Shown here: positions 6,458 through 12,705 of the stretch, in pieces
Position numbering within the stretch: position 1 is the first letter of the stretch
How the letters are laid out: each line of letters opens with the position of its first letter
From: DASVEE01 sp036399695
GTDB taxonomy: Bacteria; Acidobacteriota; Thermoanaerobaculia; Gp7-AA8
DNA length: 12,705 nt
Reading direction: 5' to 3'
NCBI GenBank assembly: GCA_036399695.1
Contig: DASWMP010000270.1
Coordinates: 1 to 12,705, forward strand
Program-made: the position numbers and the translations under genes
The notes under the pieces: generated by a model
Databases searched by the model: none
What the model saw: only the letters and a program-made list of their open reading frames with translations
Told to the model about the DNA's origin: nothing

Positions 6458-7255
6458 TCACGGGTACCGGGAATCCGAGCAGCCCGCGCCGAGATCGGAA
6501 GCGTGGTACCCCTGCTCATCAGGAGTGCCGCCGTCCATGGAGCACGGCATGCCGGGCAGCGGCTTCTTGAGAAAGCGCGGAATGCCGCCTCGTTCGGTGA
6601 GGTAGTGCAGGATGAAGTCGTACTTGCCATTGTTTTGTCGATACGCAGCCGGCGAGCCCTCGTTCGCGATTACCAGCGGGTTCTTTTGGTTGTCGCCGGG
6701 CAGCTCGAAACATTGCGTCCTTCCCCGTGGGTCGCCAGCCGAGAACGCGGTGATGCGGAGGCGTGGCTTTCCGTAGGTCTGGACTTCGGCTTTGACGCGA
6801 ATCTCCTGTTTTATTTTGTACGCGCTGAATTTGACGCCCGAGTGAAAGTCGAAATAGGCGGAAGCGCGACCCTCCATCACGACACTGGTCGCATAAGTGA
6901 AGTTGTCGACGTACTCGGTAAGCGACGGCACCACGCACTCGAACGTAGGGTCATAATCGATCGGACAGCCAACCGCATTCTCGATACGCAACGCCGAGCG
7001 CGTGAAAAGCTCGTTTTCGTTGACGAGTCCCGGATACGTAAAGGTGCGGCCCTCCATCTTGATGATCGTCCGGTGCGGCTCCAGCTCGTAGGGAATCCAG
7101 TCCTCGGCGGCCTCGTCGGTCAGCGCAAGCAGCCCGCCGCGTTTCGAGTTCCCGTCGGGAATGACGACCCTGTGCGGAATCCCGGGCAGGACGTCACAGT
7201 GGAAGTGGGTGCAGACGCCGCGGAATTCGATGAACAACGTTTCTTCGTTTGGCAT
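6458..7255 (-). CDS. Uncharacterised 265-residue protein, third gene of the sigma/CHAT operon
   Basis: I do not recognise a family. The start at 7255 is fixed by AGGAGG eight nt upstream; the open frame runs further upstream only by overlapping the previous gene. There is no signal peptide or membrane helix, so a cytosolic protein is expected. The N-terminus reads LFIEFRGVCTHFHCDVLPGI, then PHRVVIPDG; CTHFHC (15-20) packs two Cys and two His and could bind metal. Further Cys lie at 97, 107, 182, 238 and 259. The middle (110-185) is beta-rich and the end, PGMPCSMDGGTPDEQG, is Gly/Pro-rich. It follows the CHAT gene by 17 nt and must be co-transcribed, so it is a candidate substrate, effector or modulator of the CHAT protein. 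That is inference from position only. A 394-codon ORF on the opposite strand is a shadow. Confidence 0.8.
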   Translation of the reverse strand: MPNEETLFIEFRGVCTHFHCDVLPGIPHRVVIPDGNSKRGGLLALTDEAAEDWIPYELEPHRTIIKMEGRTFTYPGLVNENELFTRSALRIENAVGCPIDYDPTFECVVPSLTEYVDNFTYATSVVMEGRASAYFDFHSGVKFSAYKIKQEIRVKAEVQTYGKPRLRITAFSAGDPRGRTQCFELPGDNQKNPLVIANEGSPAAYRQNNGKYDFILHYLTERGGIPRFLKKPLPGMPCSMDGGTPDEQGYHASDLGAGCSDSRYP

Positions 7256-7263
7256 TGTGATCT

Positions 7264-7269
7264 CCTCCT
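7264..7269 (-). promoter_or_regulatory. Strong Shine-Dalgarno for the 265-residue gene
   Basis: AGGAGG (complement of 7264-7269) lies between the CHAT stop at 7273 and the ATG at 7255, with 8 nt spacing. It decides the start against the much longer upstream open frame and suggests efficient translation of the third cistron independent of coupling. Confidence 0.85.
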
Positions 7270-7272
7270 GCT

Positions 7273-10200
7273 TCACCGGATGCTTCGCGTGAGAACGGCA
7301 GCGGCCCGCCAGGCGCGCGCGCCGCGGCCGGCCGCTTCGTCCCGGATGGCTTCGAGTTGCGCTTCGCGCAGCGCTTCGGCGGCGCCCGCGCCGGCGGCGA
7401 GGTGCTGGTGGACGACACGGAACAGAGCGTGCGCATCGCGGTCGGGGATCGGCACGAGCGTGCCGATGACGTCGGCGCCTCCGGCAGCGAACGCGCCGCC
7501 GAGGCTGAGCGCGCGTGAGTGCGGCGACGGCGGACGGAGAGTCTCGCAGGCCGCGAGCACGACGATCCGGGCGCGCGCGGCCGGCGCCGCCACGATCCGC
7601 TTCCACGACACGCGCTCCACACCGCCCCCTTCGGACATGGTGAACAGGAGCGCCTGCTCCCCTTCGCCCGGCTGCCGCTCCGTGTGACCGGCGATATGCA
7701 CGATGTCAAAGTCCGCCGCGGCCTTCAGGAGCGCGGCCCATGTGGCACGATCCGGAGGCACGACGGTCGCGCGTCGATAGAACGCCGTCACATCCGCCAG
7801 CTCCTGTTCGGCCGCGGGCAACGGCGCTGAGCCGTCCGCCCCCGGCAGGCCGAGGGCGGCGGTGGAGCGCACGGCGGACTGTGATGCACGCTGCAGCGAG
7901 TCAGCGCTCGAGGCCATCGCCACCGGCAGCCGTTCGACCAACCGGCGTCGCGAGACGGTGTCGAGCAGCGCGGCGAAGGGAACGGCCGTCAGCGATGGAT
8001 CCGGCACCACGATGAGCGCGGCCGCACGTGCGACGAGATTGTCGACCGGCCGCACCAGATCGTCATACAACAGCGCGGACGCCTGCTCGTCACCCGCGCC
8101 CGCACGTGCCGCCAGCGCCGCGAGCTCCCGGTCCGTCCGCGGGCGGCGCGCTACCGCGACGTCATCGTGCGTAATGGCTATCGTGACGACTTCCGCCGGC
8201 AACGCCACGATCGCCAATACAAGCGTTCCGCTGCCAGCCAGGCGGCGTTGGAGCTCGGGCAGGGTGATCGGGCTGCCGCGGGCCCGCTCCGCGTACGCAA
8301 ACGCGCCTGCCGTATCGCCTCGCTCGAGCCGCAGCCGGATCGCCTCGGTGAAGAGCGCGTTCCCGGCGTCGAGCACGCCGGTGCCGAGCGCGACGCCCTC
8401 GTAGTGCAGCGGGTGCTGCTCGACAGCCTGCACTCCTTCCTCGAGATCGTGCACCGCCTGCTCCGGCTGCCCGGTGCGCAGGAATAGCCGCGCGCGGAGC
8501 AGCAGCGGCTCCGGAAGGTTCGCGGTGCGCGAGCGGGAGCGGTAGTAGTCGATCGCCCTCGTCAGCGGAGCGGCTGCGTTACCCGGATCGCTGGTGAGGA
8601 ACTGGGCGCCGCGCACGACGTCGACGTCGGCGAGCTGCCAGGCGCGCAGGTCGGCGTCCGGCAGCGCCGCGGCGAGTTGTCCCGCCTGCCGCGTCGCCTC
8701 CTGCGCCGCAGCCACGCTCCCACTCGAGGTCTCGAGCATGGCACGCTGCAGAAGCGTATCGATGGCGAGAATCGGCTCCGTCTCCGGCGCCTGCGTGGCC
8801 CGCGACACCGCCGAAAGGGCCAGTGCCGTTTCGGCCCGTCCGGCACGCAACTCGGCGGTGACGGCAGCGTTGATGATCGTCGGCAGGAGATCGCTTTGCG
8901 CCTCCGCGCTCAGGGCGCGAAAGGCGGAAATGCGTGCGCTCCAGGCGTCGTCCGCACGGCCGAGAAACGTCAGCGCGGCGGCAAGCGTCGACTGCGTGAA
9001 CGCCTCACTGGCGTGCTCGCCGCCGCGGCGGAACAGCGCCGCCGAAGCCGTGAGCGTCGGGATCTGGCCAGCCCAGTCGTCGTCGGGCATCGAGGCGCGG
9101 GCGAGCTCGCGCCGGGCGTGCGCGCCGAGGGCAAAGTAAGCGGGATGGGCGTCGGCGTCGCGTACGATTTCTTCGAGCTCCGCGCGCGCCGCGGCGAGGT
9201 CGTTGCGGGCCAGCCGCGCGCTGGCGGCGTAGTGGCGGGCCATCAGCGCCATCGGATCGCCGGCGGACGCGAAGAGTGCCGCGGCGTCGCGAAGATCGCG
9301 CTCACCTGGGGCGATCTGGCCGCGGCTGTAAGCAATGCGTCCGCGGCGATACACCACGTGCGCCGCGGCGAGCGTCGTCCTCGTCTGTGCGTCAGCTTTG
9401 TCGATGATGCGAACCGCATCGCGCAGCAGCGCTTCGCCGGAGAGCTGCGCGAGGGCGTCGCCGATGTTACGGGCTACGGCCAGCCAGCGCGCGGCTTCGG
9501 CAGCATCGTTCCGCTGCACTGCTTCGCCCCACCGTCCGAGGTATTCGGCCTCGGCGAAGGCGCGGGCGCGCTCGCGGTAGGCGTCGACGAGCGCGCGCAC
9601 CTCCGGTCCTGCACCCGCGGCAGCAGCGCGTTCCAGCAGCGGCTGGTCGTGCTTGAAGCGCGAAGCGCCCGTCGCCGCCGGCAGCTCGGCGAGATGCGAA
9701 CGCGCTTCGGCGGCCCACTGAGAAGCAGCATCGACTTCGAGGTAGCGTTGCCAGGCGCGGCGTGCCTCCTGCGTCAGCCCCATCTTCTCGAGGACGAGCG
9801 CGCGGTTGAACAGCGCCTCCGGCAGCACCGGATCAGTACGTAGCGCCGCGTCGGCCGCGGCGAGTGCTTCGGGATAAAGCGACGCGCGCCGGAGCTCCAC
9901 CGCTGTGATGTAGCGGGCGGCGGCGAGGTCGCTCCAGGCCCGCGCGCTGTTCGACGCGCGCGCCGCCGCTTCGAGCCGCGCGATGGCCTCGGACGGCTGG
10001 TCCACCAGCACCATGGCTACGCCGGCGGCATGCTGCGCGTCGGGGGTGGCGTCGTCCTCGGCGCGCTCGATCAGCTCCCCGGCGGCGCCGCCGAGCTTCA
10101 GCCGCTCCGAGCTCGTGACCGTGGCGGAAGCGCGATCCGGGCCGCGATACGCCGCCCAGGCAAAGCCGCCGGTCAGGCGCGGCTCGACGAGACGAGCGGA

Positions 10201-10545
10201 GCGCGGCGCCAGCGCCACCAGCTCATCGAGCGGCGACCGATGCAGCCGCTCCCAGAAGAGCGGCAGTGCGACGGCGATGATCACCGCGGCGGCGAGCGGC
10301 ATCAGCCAGGCGGGGCGGAAGCGGCGCTTCGTCGCGGTGGCGATGTCGGAGACGTTGCTCGTCGCCTCGTCCGCGGAGGTTTCGGTCCGCGCTTCGCTGG
10401 CCGCGGACATCACGAGGGCGACCTCGGTCAGGCACTCCTCGCAGCCGTCGAGGTGCTCGACGAGCGCTTGACGTCCCTCGCCGAGGCGCCCTTCCGCGAA
10501 GGCCGCCAGCGTTTCGGGATCGGGATGCTGTGACGCGATGCTCAT
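7273..10545 (-). CDS. Anti-sigma zinc finger / membrane helix / TPR / CHAT protease fusion
   Basis: This 1090-residue protein joins four modules. Residues about 8-50 are a zinc-finger anti-sigma domain with H31-x3-C35-x2-C38 (HLDGCEEC). A basic KRRFRPAW (73-80) precedes one membrane helix at 81-97. Residues about 150-765 are alpha-helical TPR-like repeats, for example EALAAADAALRTDPVLPEAL (226-245). Residues about 770-1090 are a CHAT domain, a caspase-fold Cys protease, with His954 in DIVHIAGHTE and Cys1000 in IVVLAACETL forming the expected dyad. It starts with the ATGA overlap (10542-10545) of the sigma gene, with GGAG about 8 nt upstream, so the two are translationally coupled. By the positive-inside rule the zinc finger is cytosolic and the TPR-CHAT part would face outward. 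The likely role is to hold the sigma factor at the membrane and free it on a signal sensed by the TPR region; whether the protease cleaves itself or a partner is unknown. Both catalytic residues are intact. Confidence 0.9.
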   Translation of the reverse strand: MSIASQHPDPETLAAFAEGRLGEGRQALVEHLDGCEECLTEVALVMSAASEARTETSADEATSNVSDIATATKRRFRPAWLMPLAAAVIIAVALPLFWERLHRSPLDELVALAPRSARLVEPRLTGGFAWAAYRGPDRASATVTSSERLKLGGAAGELIERAEDDATPDAQHAAGVAMVLVDQPSEAIARLEAAARASNSARAWSDLAAARYITAVELRRASLYPEALAAADAALRTDPVLPEALFNRALVLEKMGLTQEARRAWQRYLEVDAASQWAAEARSHLAELPAATGASRFKHDQPLLERAAAAGAGPEVRALVDAYRERARAFAEAEYLGRWGEAVQRNDAAEAARWLAVARNIGDALAQLSGEALLRDAVRIIDKADAQTRTTLAAAHVVYRRGRIAYSRGQIAPGERDLRDAAALFASAGDPMALMARHYAASARLARNDLAAARAELEEIVRDADAHPAYFALGAHARRELARASMPDDDWAGQIPTLTASAALFRRGGEHASEAFTQSTLAAALTFLGRADDAWSARISAFRALSAEAQSDLLPTIINAAVTAELRAGRAETALALSAVSRATQAPETEPILAIDTLLQRAMLETSSGSVAAAQEATRQAGQLAAALPDADLRAWQLADVDVVRGAQFLTSDPGNAAAPLTRAIDYYRSRSRTANLPEPLLLRARLFLRTGQPEQAVHDLEEGVQAVEQHPLHYEGVALGTGVLDAGNALFTEAIRLRLERGDTAGAFAYAERARGSPITLPELQRRLAGSGTLVLAIVALPAEVVTIAITHDDVAVARRPRTDRELAALAARAGAGDEQASALLYDDLVRPVDNLVARAAALIVVPDPSLTAVPFAALLDTVSRRRLVERLPVAMASSADSLQRASQSAVRSTAALGLPGADGSAPLPAAEQELADVTAFYRRATVVPPDRATWAALLKAAADFDIVHIAGHTERQPGEGEQALLFTMSEGGGVERVSWKRIVAAPAARARIVVLAACETLRPPSPHSRALSLGGAFAAGGADVIGTLVPIPDRDAHALFRVVHQHLAAGAGAAEALREAQLEAIRDEAAGRGARAWRAAAVLTRSIR

Positions 10546-11411
10546 CGATGCTCCGTATCCAAGGACGGCTGCACGCCGTCGCCTTTCCCGGCCGCGAGGC
10601 CGAAATCGAGCCGCCCGCCCGCCATGCCGATGAGCTCTGCCGCGTCGGCGGCGTCGATGCCGGCCTTGTTCAGTTCCTGCCGGAGCGTCGCGAGCAGTGC
10701 TTCGAGGCGGCGGTAAAGCGGCCGCTGCTCGATGCCGAGGGCACGTGCAATGTCCGAGACGGCCATGCCTTTGCCGAAGCGCAGACGCAGCGCGACGCGG
10801 TCCTGTGCCGTCATCGCCGCGAAGGCTGCCTGCACTGCTCGGCTGGCACGATCGGAGCGCTGCCGGAGATCGAGCGCGGTCACGAGATCGTCCGCTTTGG
10901 CGGCACCGGCGAAGCGTTCCTCGTCTCCATCCACGACGGCCACGAGTCGCGGCCGCGGTGCGCGCTGCGGCAACGCGGCGGCCACCGCTTCGAGTTGCCC
11001 GCTGTCGGCATCCGGGTGCGCCGCCTTCGTCAGTACCAGCGCGTCGGCGAGCGACCGCCCTTCATGACGCAGCAGCCGCTCCAGCATCACGGCCGCCTCG
11101 CCGCGCCGCGTCGCTTCCGCCGAGGCGTACCAGCGGCCCTCCGTTCTCTTCTGGTCGATGAAGAGACGGCGCACCACGATGATGACGTAGCTGGACAACG
11201 ACGATCGGCCTTCGTGCCTGCGCAGGATCGCGCAATCGTTGGCCAGGAGCGCGATCCGGGCCGATGACGCGAAGTCCTCCGCGTCGGCGCCATAAAGGCG
11301 CACGTTCCGGCACACCTGAGCGATCGCCTGCTCGATGGCCTCGAGGTTTTCCTCGAACAGCGTCGTGTCTGTGTGGATCGCGCCATGGTCCCACATACGG
11401 ACGGCATTCAT
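10542..11411 (-). CDS. ECF-type RNA polymerase sigma factor with long linker
   Basis: The 289-residue protein has sigma region 2 at about 18-95 (LFEENLEAIEQAI, then SSLSSYVIIVVRRLFIDQKR) and region 4 at about 196-248, with a helix-turn-helix AVSDIARALGIEQRPLYRRL (217-236). Classical ECF sigma factors are near 190 residues with a short linker. Here about 100 residues separate the two regions, including LERLLRHEGRSLADAL and LPQRAPRPRLVAVV, and a 40-residue tail follows region 4. It directs RNA polymerase to a regulon I cannot identify. The next gene begins inside its stop codon and carries an anti-sigma zinc finger, the usual sigma/anti-sigma pairing. ATG 11411 is taken as the start; a Met at residue 6 is an alternative, and neither has a good Shine-Dalgarno. 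Confidence 0.88.
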   Translation of the reverse strand: MNAVRMWDHGAIHTDTTLFEENLEAIEQAIAQVCRNVRLYGADAEDFASSARIALLANDCAILRRHEGRSSLSSYVIIVVRRLFIDQKRTEGRWYASAEATRRGEAAVMLERLLRHEGRSLADALVLTKAAHPDADSGQLEAVAAALPQRAPRPRLVAVVDGDEERFAGAAKADDLVTALDLRQRSDRASRAVQAAFAAMTAQDRVALRLRFGKGMAVSDIARALGIEQRPLYRRLEALLATLRQELNKAGIDAADAAELIGMAGGRLDFGLAAGKGDGVQPSLDTEHR

Positions 11412-11670
11412 GATTTTTTATCCGTCAAGGAAAGATCACGCCGTCGAACAGATGCTCGCCGGCCGACACGATGAGCGTGCGCGAAACGTCATGGCCGGGG
11501 ACACGCCATGCTGCAGATGAAGAAGATCGCCATCCGGACGCTGCAGCGGCGTACGACGCGGAGGGCTGAAGCGTGTGGCGTTGTCCGTTGCCGTCCCTGC
11601 GTTCGACGGGCCGAACCTTTCGGCAACAGCCAACGCACACCGGACAAAGCCGTTTTCCGCGGGAGAACAC
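11412..11670. other. Leader region upstream of the sigma/CHAT operon
   Basis: About 260 bp, 300 with the adjoining hairpin, separate the SDR gene from the sigma gene. The promoter of the three-gene operon should lie here. A TTGACG (complement of 11423-11428) sits only about 11 nt before the sigma start, too close to serve as a -35 for the full coding sequence unless the Met at residue 6 or a later start is used. Several overlapping short ORFs exist on both strands, including a 57-codon plus-strand one at 11508-11681, but none has convincing support. Confidence 0.45.
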
Positions 11671-11704
11671 GAGTGCGGTAGCCAGGCGATTCGCCACCGC
11701 ACTC
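11671..11704 (-). terminator. Hairpin downstream of the SDR gene
   Basis: GAGTGCGGT (11671-11679) pairs perfectly with ACCGCACTC (11696-11704). An inner GGCG/CGCC stem (11685-11688 with 11692-11695) extends it around an ATT loop, leaving a 5-nt bulge. It begins 9 nt after the SDR stop on the minus strand. There is no U-run after it, only GTGTTCTCC, so it may act through Rho or as a 3' stabiliser rather than as a classic intrinsic terminator. Confidence 0.55.
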
Positions 11705-11712
11705 CGGCACCG

Positions 11713-12528
11713 TTACGCTCTGTGCTCGTCGCGCTCCTCGGCGTTTTTCGGCTCGTGCTTCTTGAGCGACTGCTTCGCCACGACGGAATCGGGCATGGCC
11801 TGGTTCAGCGTCGCCTGTACTTTGTACTTCAGCGGGACGATGACCTTCGCCTCCCCTTTCATCAGGGCGTCGTAACCGGCGCGGGCGACGTCGGCGGGAT
11901 CAGACAATTTCTCGTCGAGGATCCTGCTGTCCTGCGCGTGGGCGCGCTCGAAGAAGTTGGTATCGGTCGGGCCGGGCAGCAGGGCCGTGACGGTGACGCC
12001 GGTGTCGGCCAGCTCCGCCCGCAGCGCCTGGGCGAATTCGTACACGAAGGCCTTCGTCGCGCCGTAGATGCTGAGATAGGGCGCCGGCATGACCGAGGCG
12101 ACGGAGGCGGTCATGAGGATGCGGCCGGAGCCGCGCTGGACCATGGAAGGGGCGAAGAGTTTCGTGAGCTGGAGACAGGCGATGGCGTTGAGCTGCACCA
12201 TGGCGATCTCTTCGTCGAGGTTCGTCTCGATGAACTTGCCATAGACGCCGACGCCCGCATTGTTGACCAGCACGTCGAGCTGCCGGCCGCGGCGCTGCAC
12301 CTCGCCGTACACGTGGTGCGCACCGTCGCGCTTCGACAGGTCGGCCGTGATGGTCTCGACTCTGCCGCCGCTGCCGAGCTGCCGCACTTCAGTCGCGGCC
12401 TGCTCGAGGCCGGCGTCCTCGGCGACGAGGATGACGTCGTAATTGTCTTTGGCGAAGCACTTCGCCAGCTCGAGGCCGATACCACTCGAAGCGCCAGTGA
12501 TGAGAGCGAGAGGATTGCTTTGACTCAT
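11713..12528 (-). CDS. Short-chain dehydrogenase/reductase (SDR) oxidoreductase
   Basis: The 271-residue cytosolic enzyme has all classical SDR signatures: TGASSGIG (11-18) for NAD(P) binding, NNAG (89-92), and the catalytic Ser142, Tyr155 and Lys159 in ASVASVMPAPYLSIYGATKA (141-160), followed by PGPTDTNFF. It reduces a carbonyl or oxidises an alcohol; the substrate cannot be deduced. The length fits classical SDRs, plus a charged tail, KKHEPKNAEERDEHRA. I place the start at ATG 12528 (MSQSNPLALITGA), which gives the normal short lead before the first beta strand. The frame is open for another 58 codons upstream, but those codons cross a repeat array and an inverted repeat and are not protein-like. 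No good Shine-Dalgarno precedes the ATG. A hairpin after its stop and a 300-bp gap separate it from the sigma operon. Confidence 0.92.
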   Translation of the reverse strand: MSQSNPLALITGASSGIGLELAKCFAKDNYDVILVAEDAGLEQAATEVRQLGSGGRVETITADLSKRDGAHHVYGEVQRRGRQLDVLVNNAGVGVYGKFIETNLDEEIAMVQLNAIACLQLTKLFAPSMVQRGSGRILMTASVASVMPAPYLSIYGATKAFVYEFAQALRAELADTGVTVTALLPGPTDTNFFERAHAQDSRILDEKLSDPADVARAGYDALMKGEAKVIVPLKYKVQATLNQAMPDSVVAKQSLKKHEPKNAEERDEHRA

Positions 12529-12552
12529 GGCTCGGGTGATTGCAAATTCGAG

Positions 12553-12585
12553 GTCAGTTTGCACCACACGCAAGTCAAAACTGAC
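12553..12585. promoter_or_regulatory. Operator-like inverted repeat upstream of the SDR gene
   Basis: GTCAGTTT (12553-12560) and AAACTGAC (12578-12585) form a perfect 8-bp inverted repeat with a 17-nt spacer, beginning 24 bp before the SDR start. On the minus strand a TTGACT lies inside the element and could be a -35 box; a matching -10 is not clear. This is a plausible repressor site, unproven. Confidence 0.4.
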
Positions 12586-12586
12586 A

Positions 12587-12613
12587 GGGAACGATGGGAC
12601 AAATGTAGGACCT
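12587..12613. repeat. Short 9-bp array (GGGACCTAT family)
   Basis: Three degraded units are visible, GGGAACGAT, GGGACAAAT and GTAGGACCTA, immediately next to the operator-like repeat and upstream of the SDR gene. This is the only copy here on the 5' side of a gene rather than the 3' side. Confidence 0.65.
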
Positions 12614-12705
12614 AGTGTCGCGTCACGCTTAAAAGCGTAGGTGATTTGCGAGCGCCGGTGGGCTGGATGCAAGCCGCCGCGACGCAGGCGATGCGGTGGC
12701 ATCGT
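12614..12705. repeat. Possible structured repeat element at the window edge
   Basis: The stretch contains a compact inverted motif ACGCTT-AA-AAGCGT (12625-12638). Near the edge there is an imperfect stem in which GATGCAAGCCGC (about 12666-12677) faces GCGGTGGCATC. It has no believable coding frame, despite lying in the upstream extension of the SDR reading frame. It looks like a REP-type intergenic element adjoining the 9-bp array, but only one copy is visible. Confidence 0.35.

Noticed and set aside
6503..7687. 394-codon plus-strand ORF opposite the 265-residue gene
   Set aside because: It is antisense to a gene with a strong ribosome binding site and operon context, crosses the end of the CHAT gene and has no protein-like motifs.
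8677..9843. 388-codon plus-strand ORF inside the CHAT gene
   Set aside because: It is an Arg/Gly-rich shadow of the high-GC minus-strand coding frame.
11508..11681. 57-codon plus-strand ORF starting MLQMKKIAIRTLQRR in the sigma leader, considered as a peptide gene
   Set aside because: It has no ribosome binding site, and its 3' end runs into the SDR hairpin. Composition becomes Arg/Cys-rich shadow after the first 15 codons.
11575..12615. 346-codon plus-strand ORF opposite the SDR gene
   Set aside because: The minus strand carries all SDR motifs; this frame is a mirror artefact that also runs through the repeat array.
12529..12702. N-terminal extension of the SDR reading frame
   Set aside because: The codons cross an inverted repeat and a 9-bp array, and a classical SDR begins just before TGASSGIG.

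Overview
The window is a high-GC bacterial chromosome segment of about 12.7 kb. It carries intact secreted, enzymatic and signalling genes, two decayed genes and several families of short intergenic repeats. An ECF sigma factor with a long linker, an anti-sigma/TPR/CHAT fusion protein and degenerate 9-bp intergenic arrays together suggest Acidobacteriota (Thermoanaerobaculia- or Vicinamibacteria-like). That placement is an impression from gene style, with no marker gene behind it. There is no rRNA, tRNA, CRISPR array, insertion sequence or integrase that I can see.

Left part, plus strand. Positions 55-2037 hold a two-gene unit of exported proteins: a DUF3500 protein with a C-terminal Calx-beta domain, then a stand-alone copy of the N-terminal domain of HupE/UreJ-type membrane proteins, 3 nt downstream. 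A frameshifted remnant of a secreted protein (2226-2509) ends at a strong hairpin terminator (2529-2560). A D-2-hydroxyacid dehydrogenase follows (2689-3615), then a minus-strand remnant with several frameshifts (about 3704-3943), a family-19 glycoside hydrolase/endolysin-like gene (4110-4802) and a membrane protein with a GIDE-like domain (4958-6298). Most gaps here hold inverted arrays of degenerate short repeats: 9-bp units around GGGACCTAT, and in one gap 7-bp units around GGTTGTT/GGTTTTT.

Right part, minus strand. The most interesting locus is a tight three-gene operon read from 11411 down to 6458. It encodes an ECF-type sigma factor; a 1090-residue protein joining a zinc-finger anti-sigma domain, one membrane helix, a TPR array and a CHAT (caspase-like) protease domain; and a 265-residue protein I cannot assign. 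The first two genes overlap by 4 nt (ATGA). The third starts 17 nt after the second, behind a strong ribosome binding site. The layout suggests a membrane-anchored anti-sigma factor whose own protease module, or a partner, controls release of the sigma factor. It recalls the association of TPR-CHAT proteases with a sigma factor in type III-E CRISPR (Craspase) loci, but no CRISPR component is present. Upstream on the same strand is an SDR oxidoreductase (12528-11713) with its own hairpin terminator and an operator-like inverted repeat before its start.
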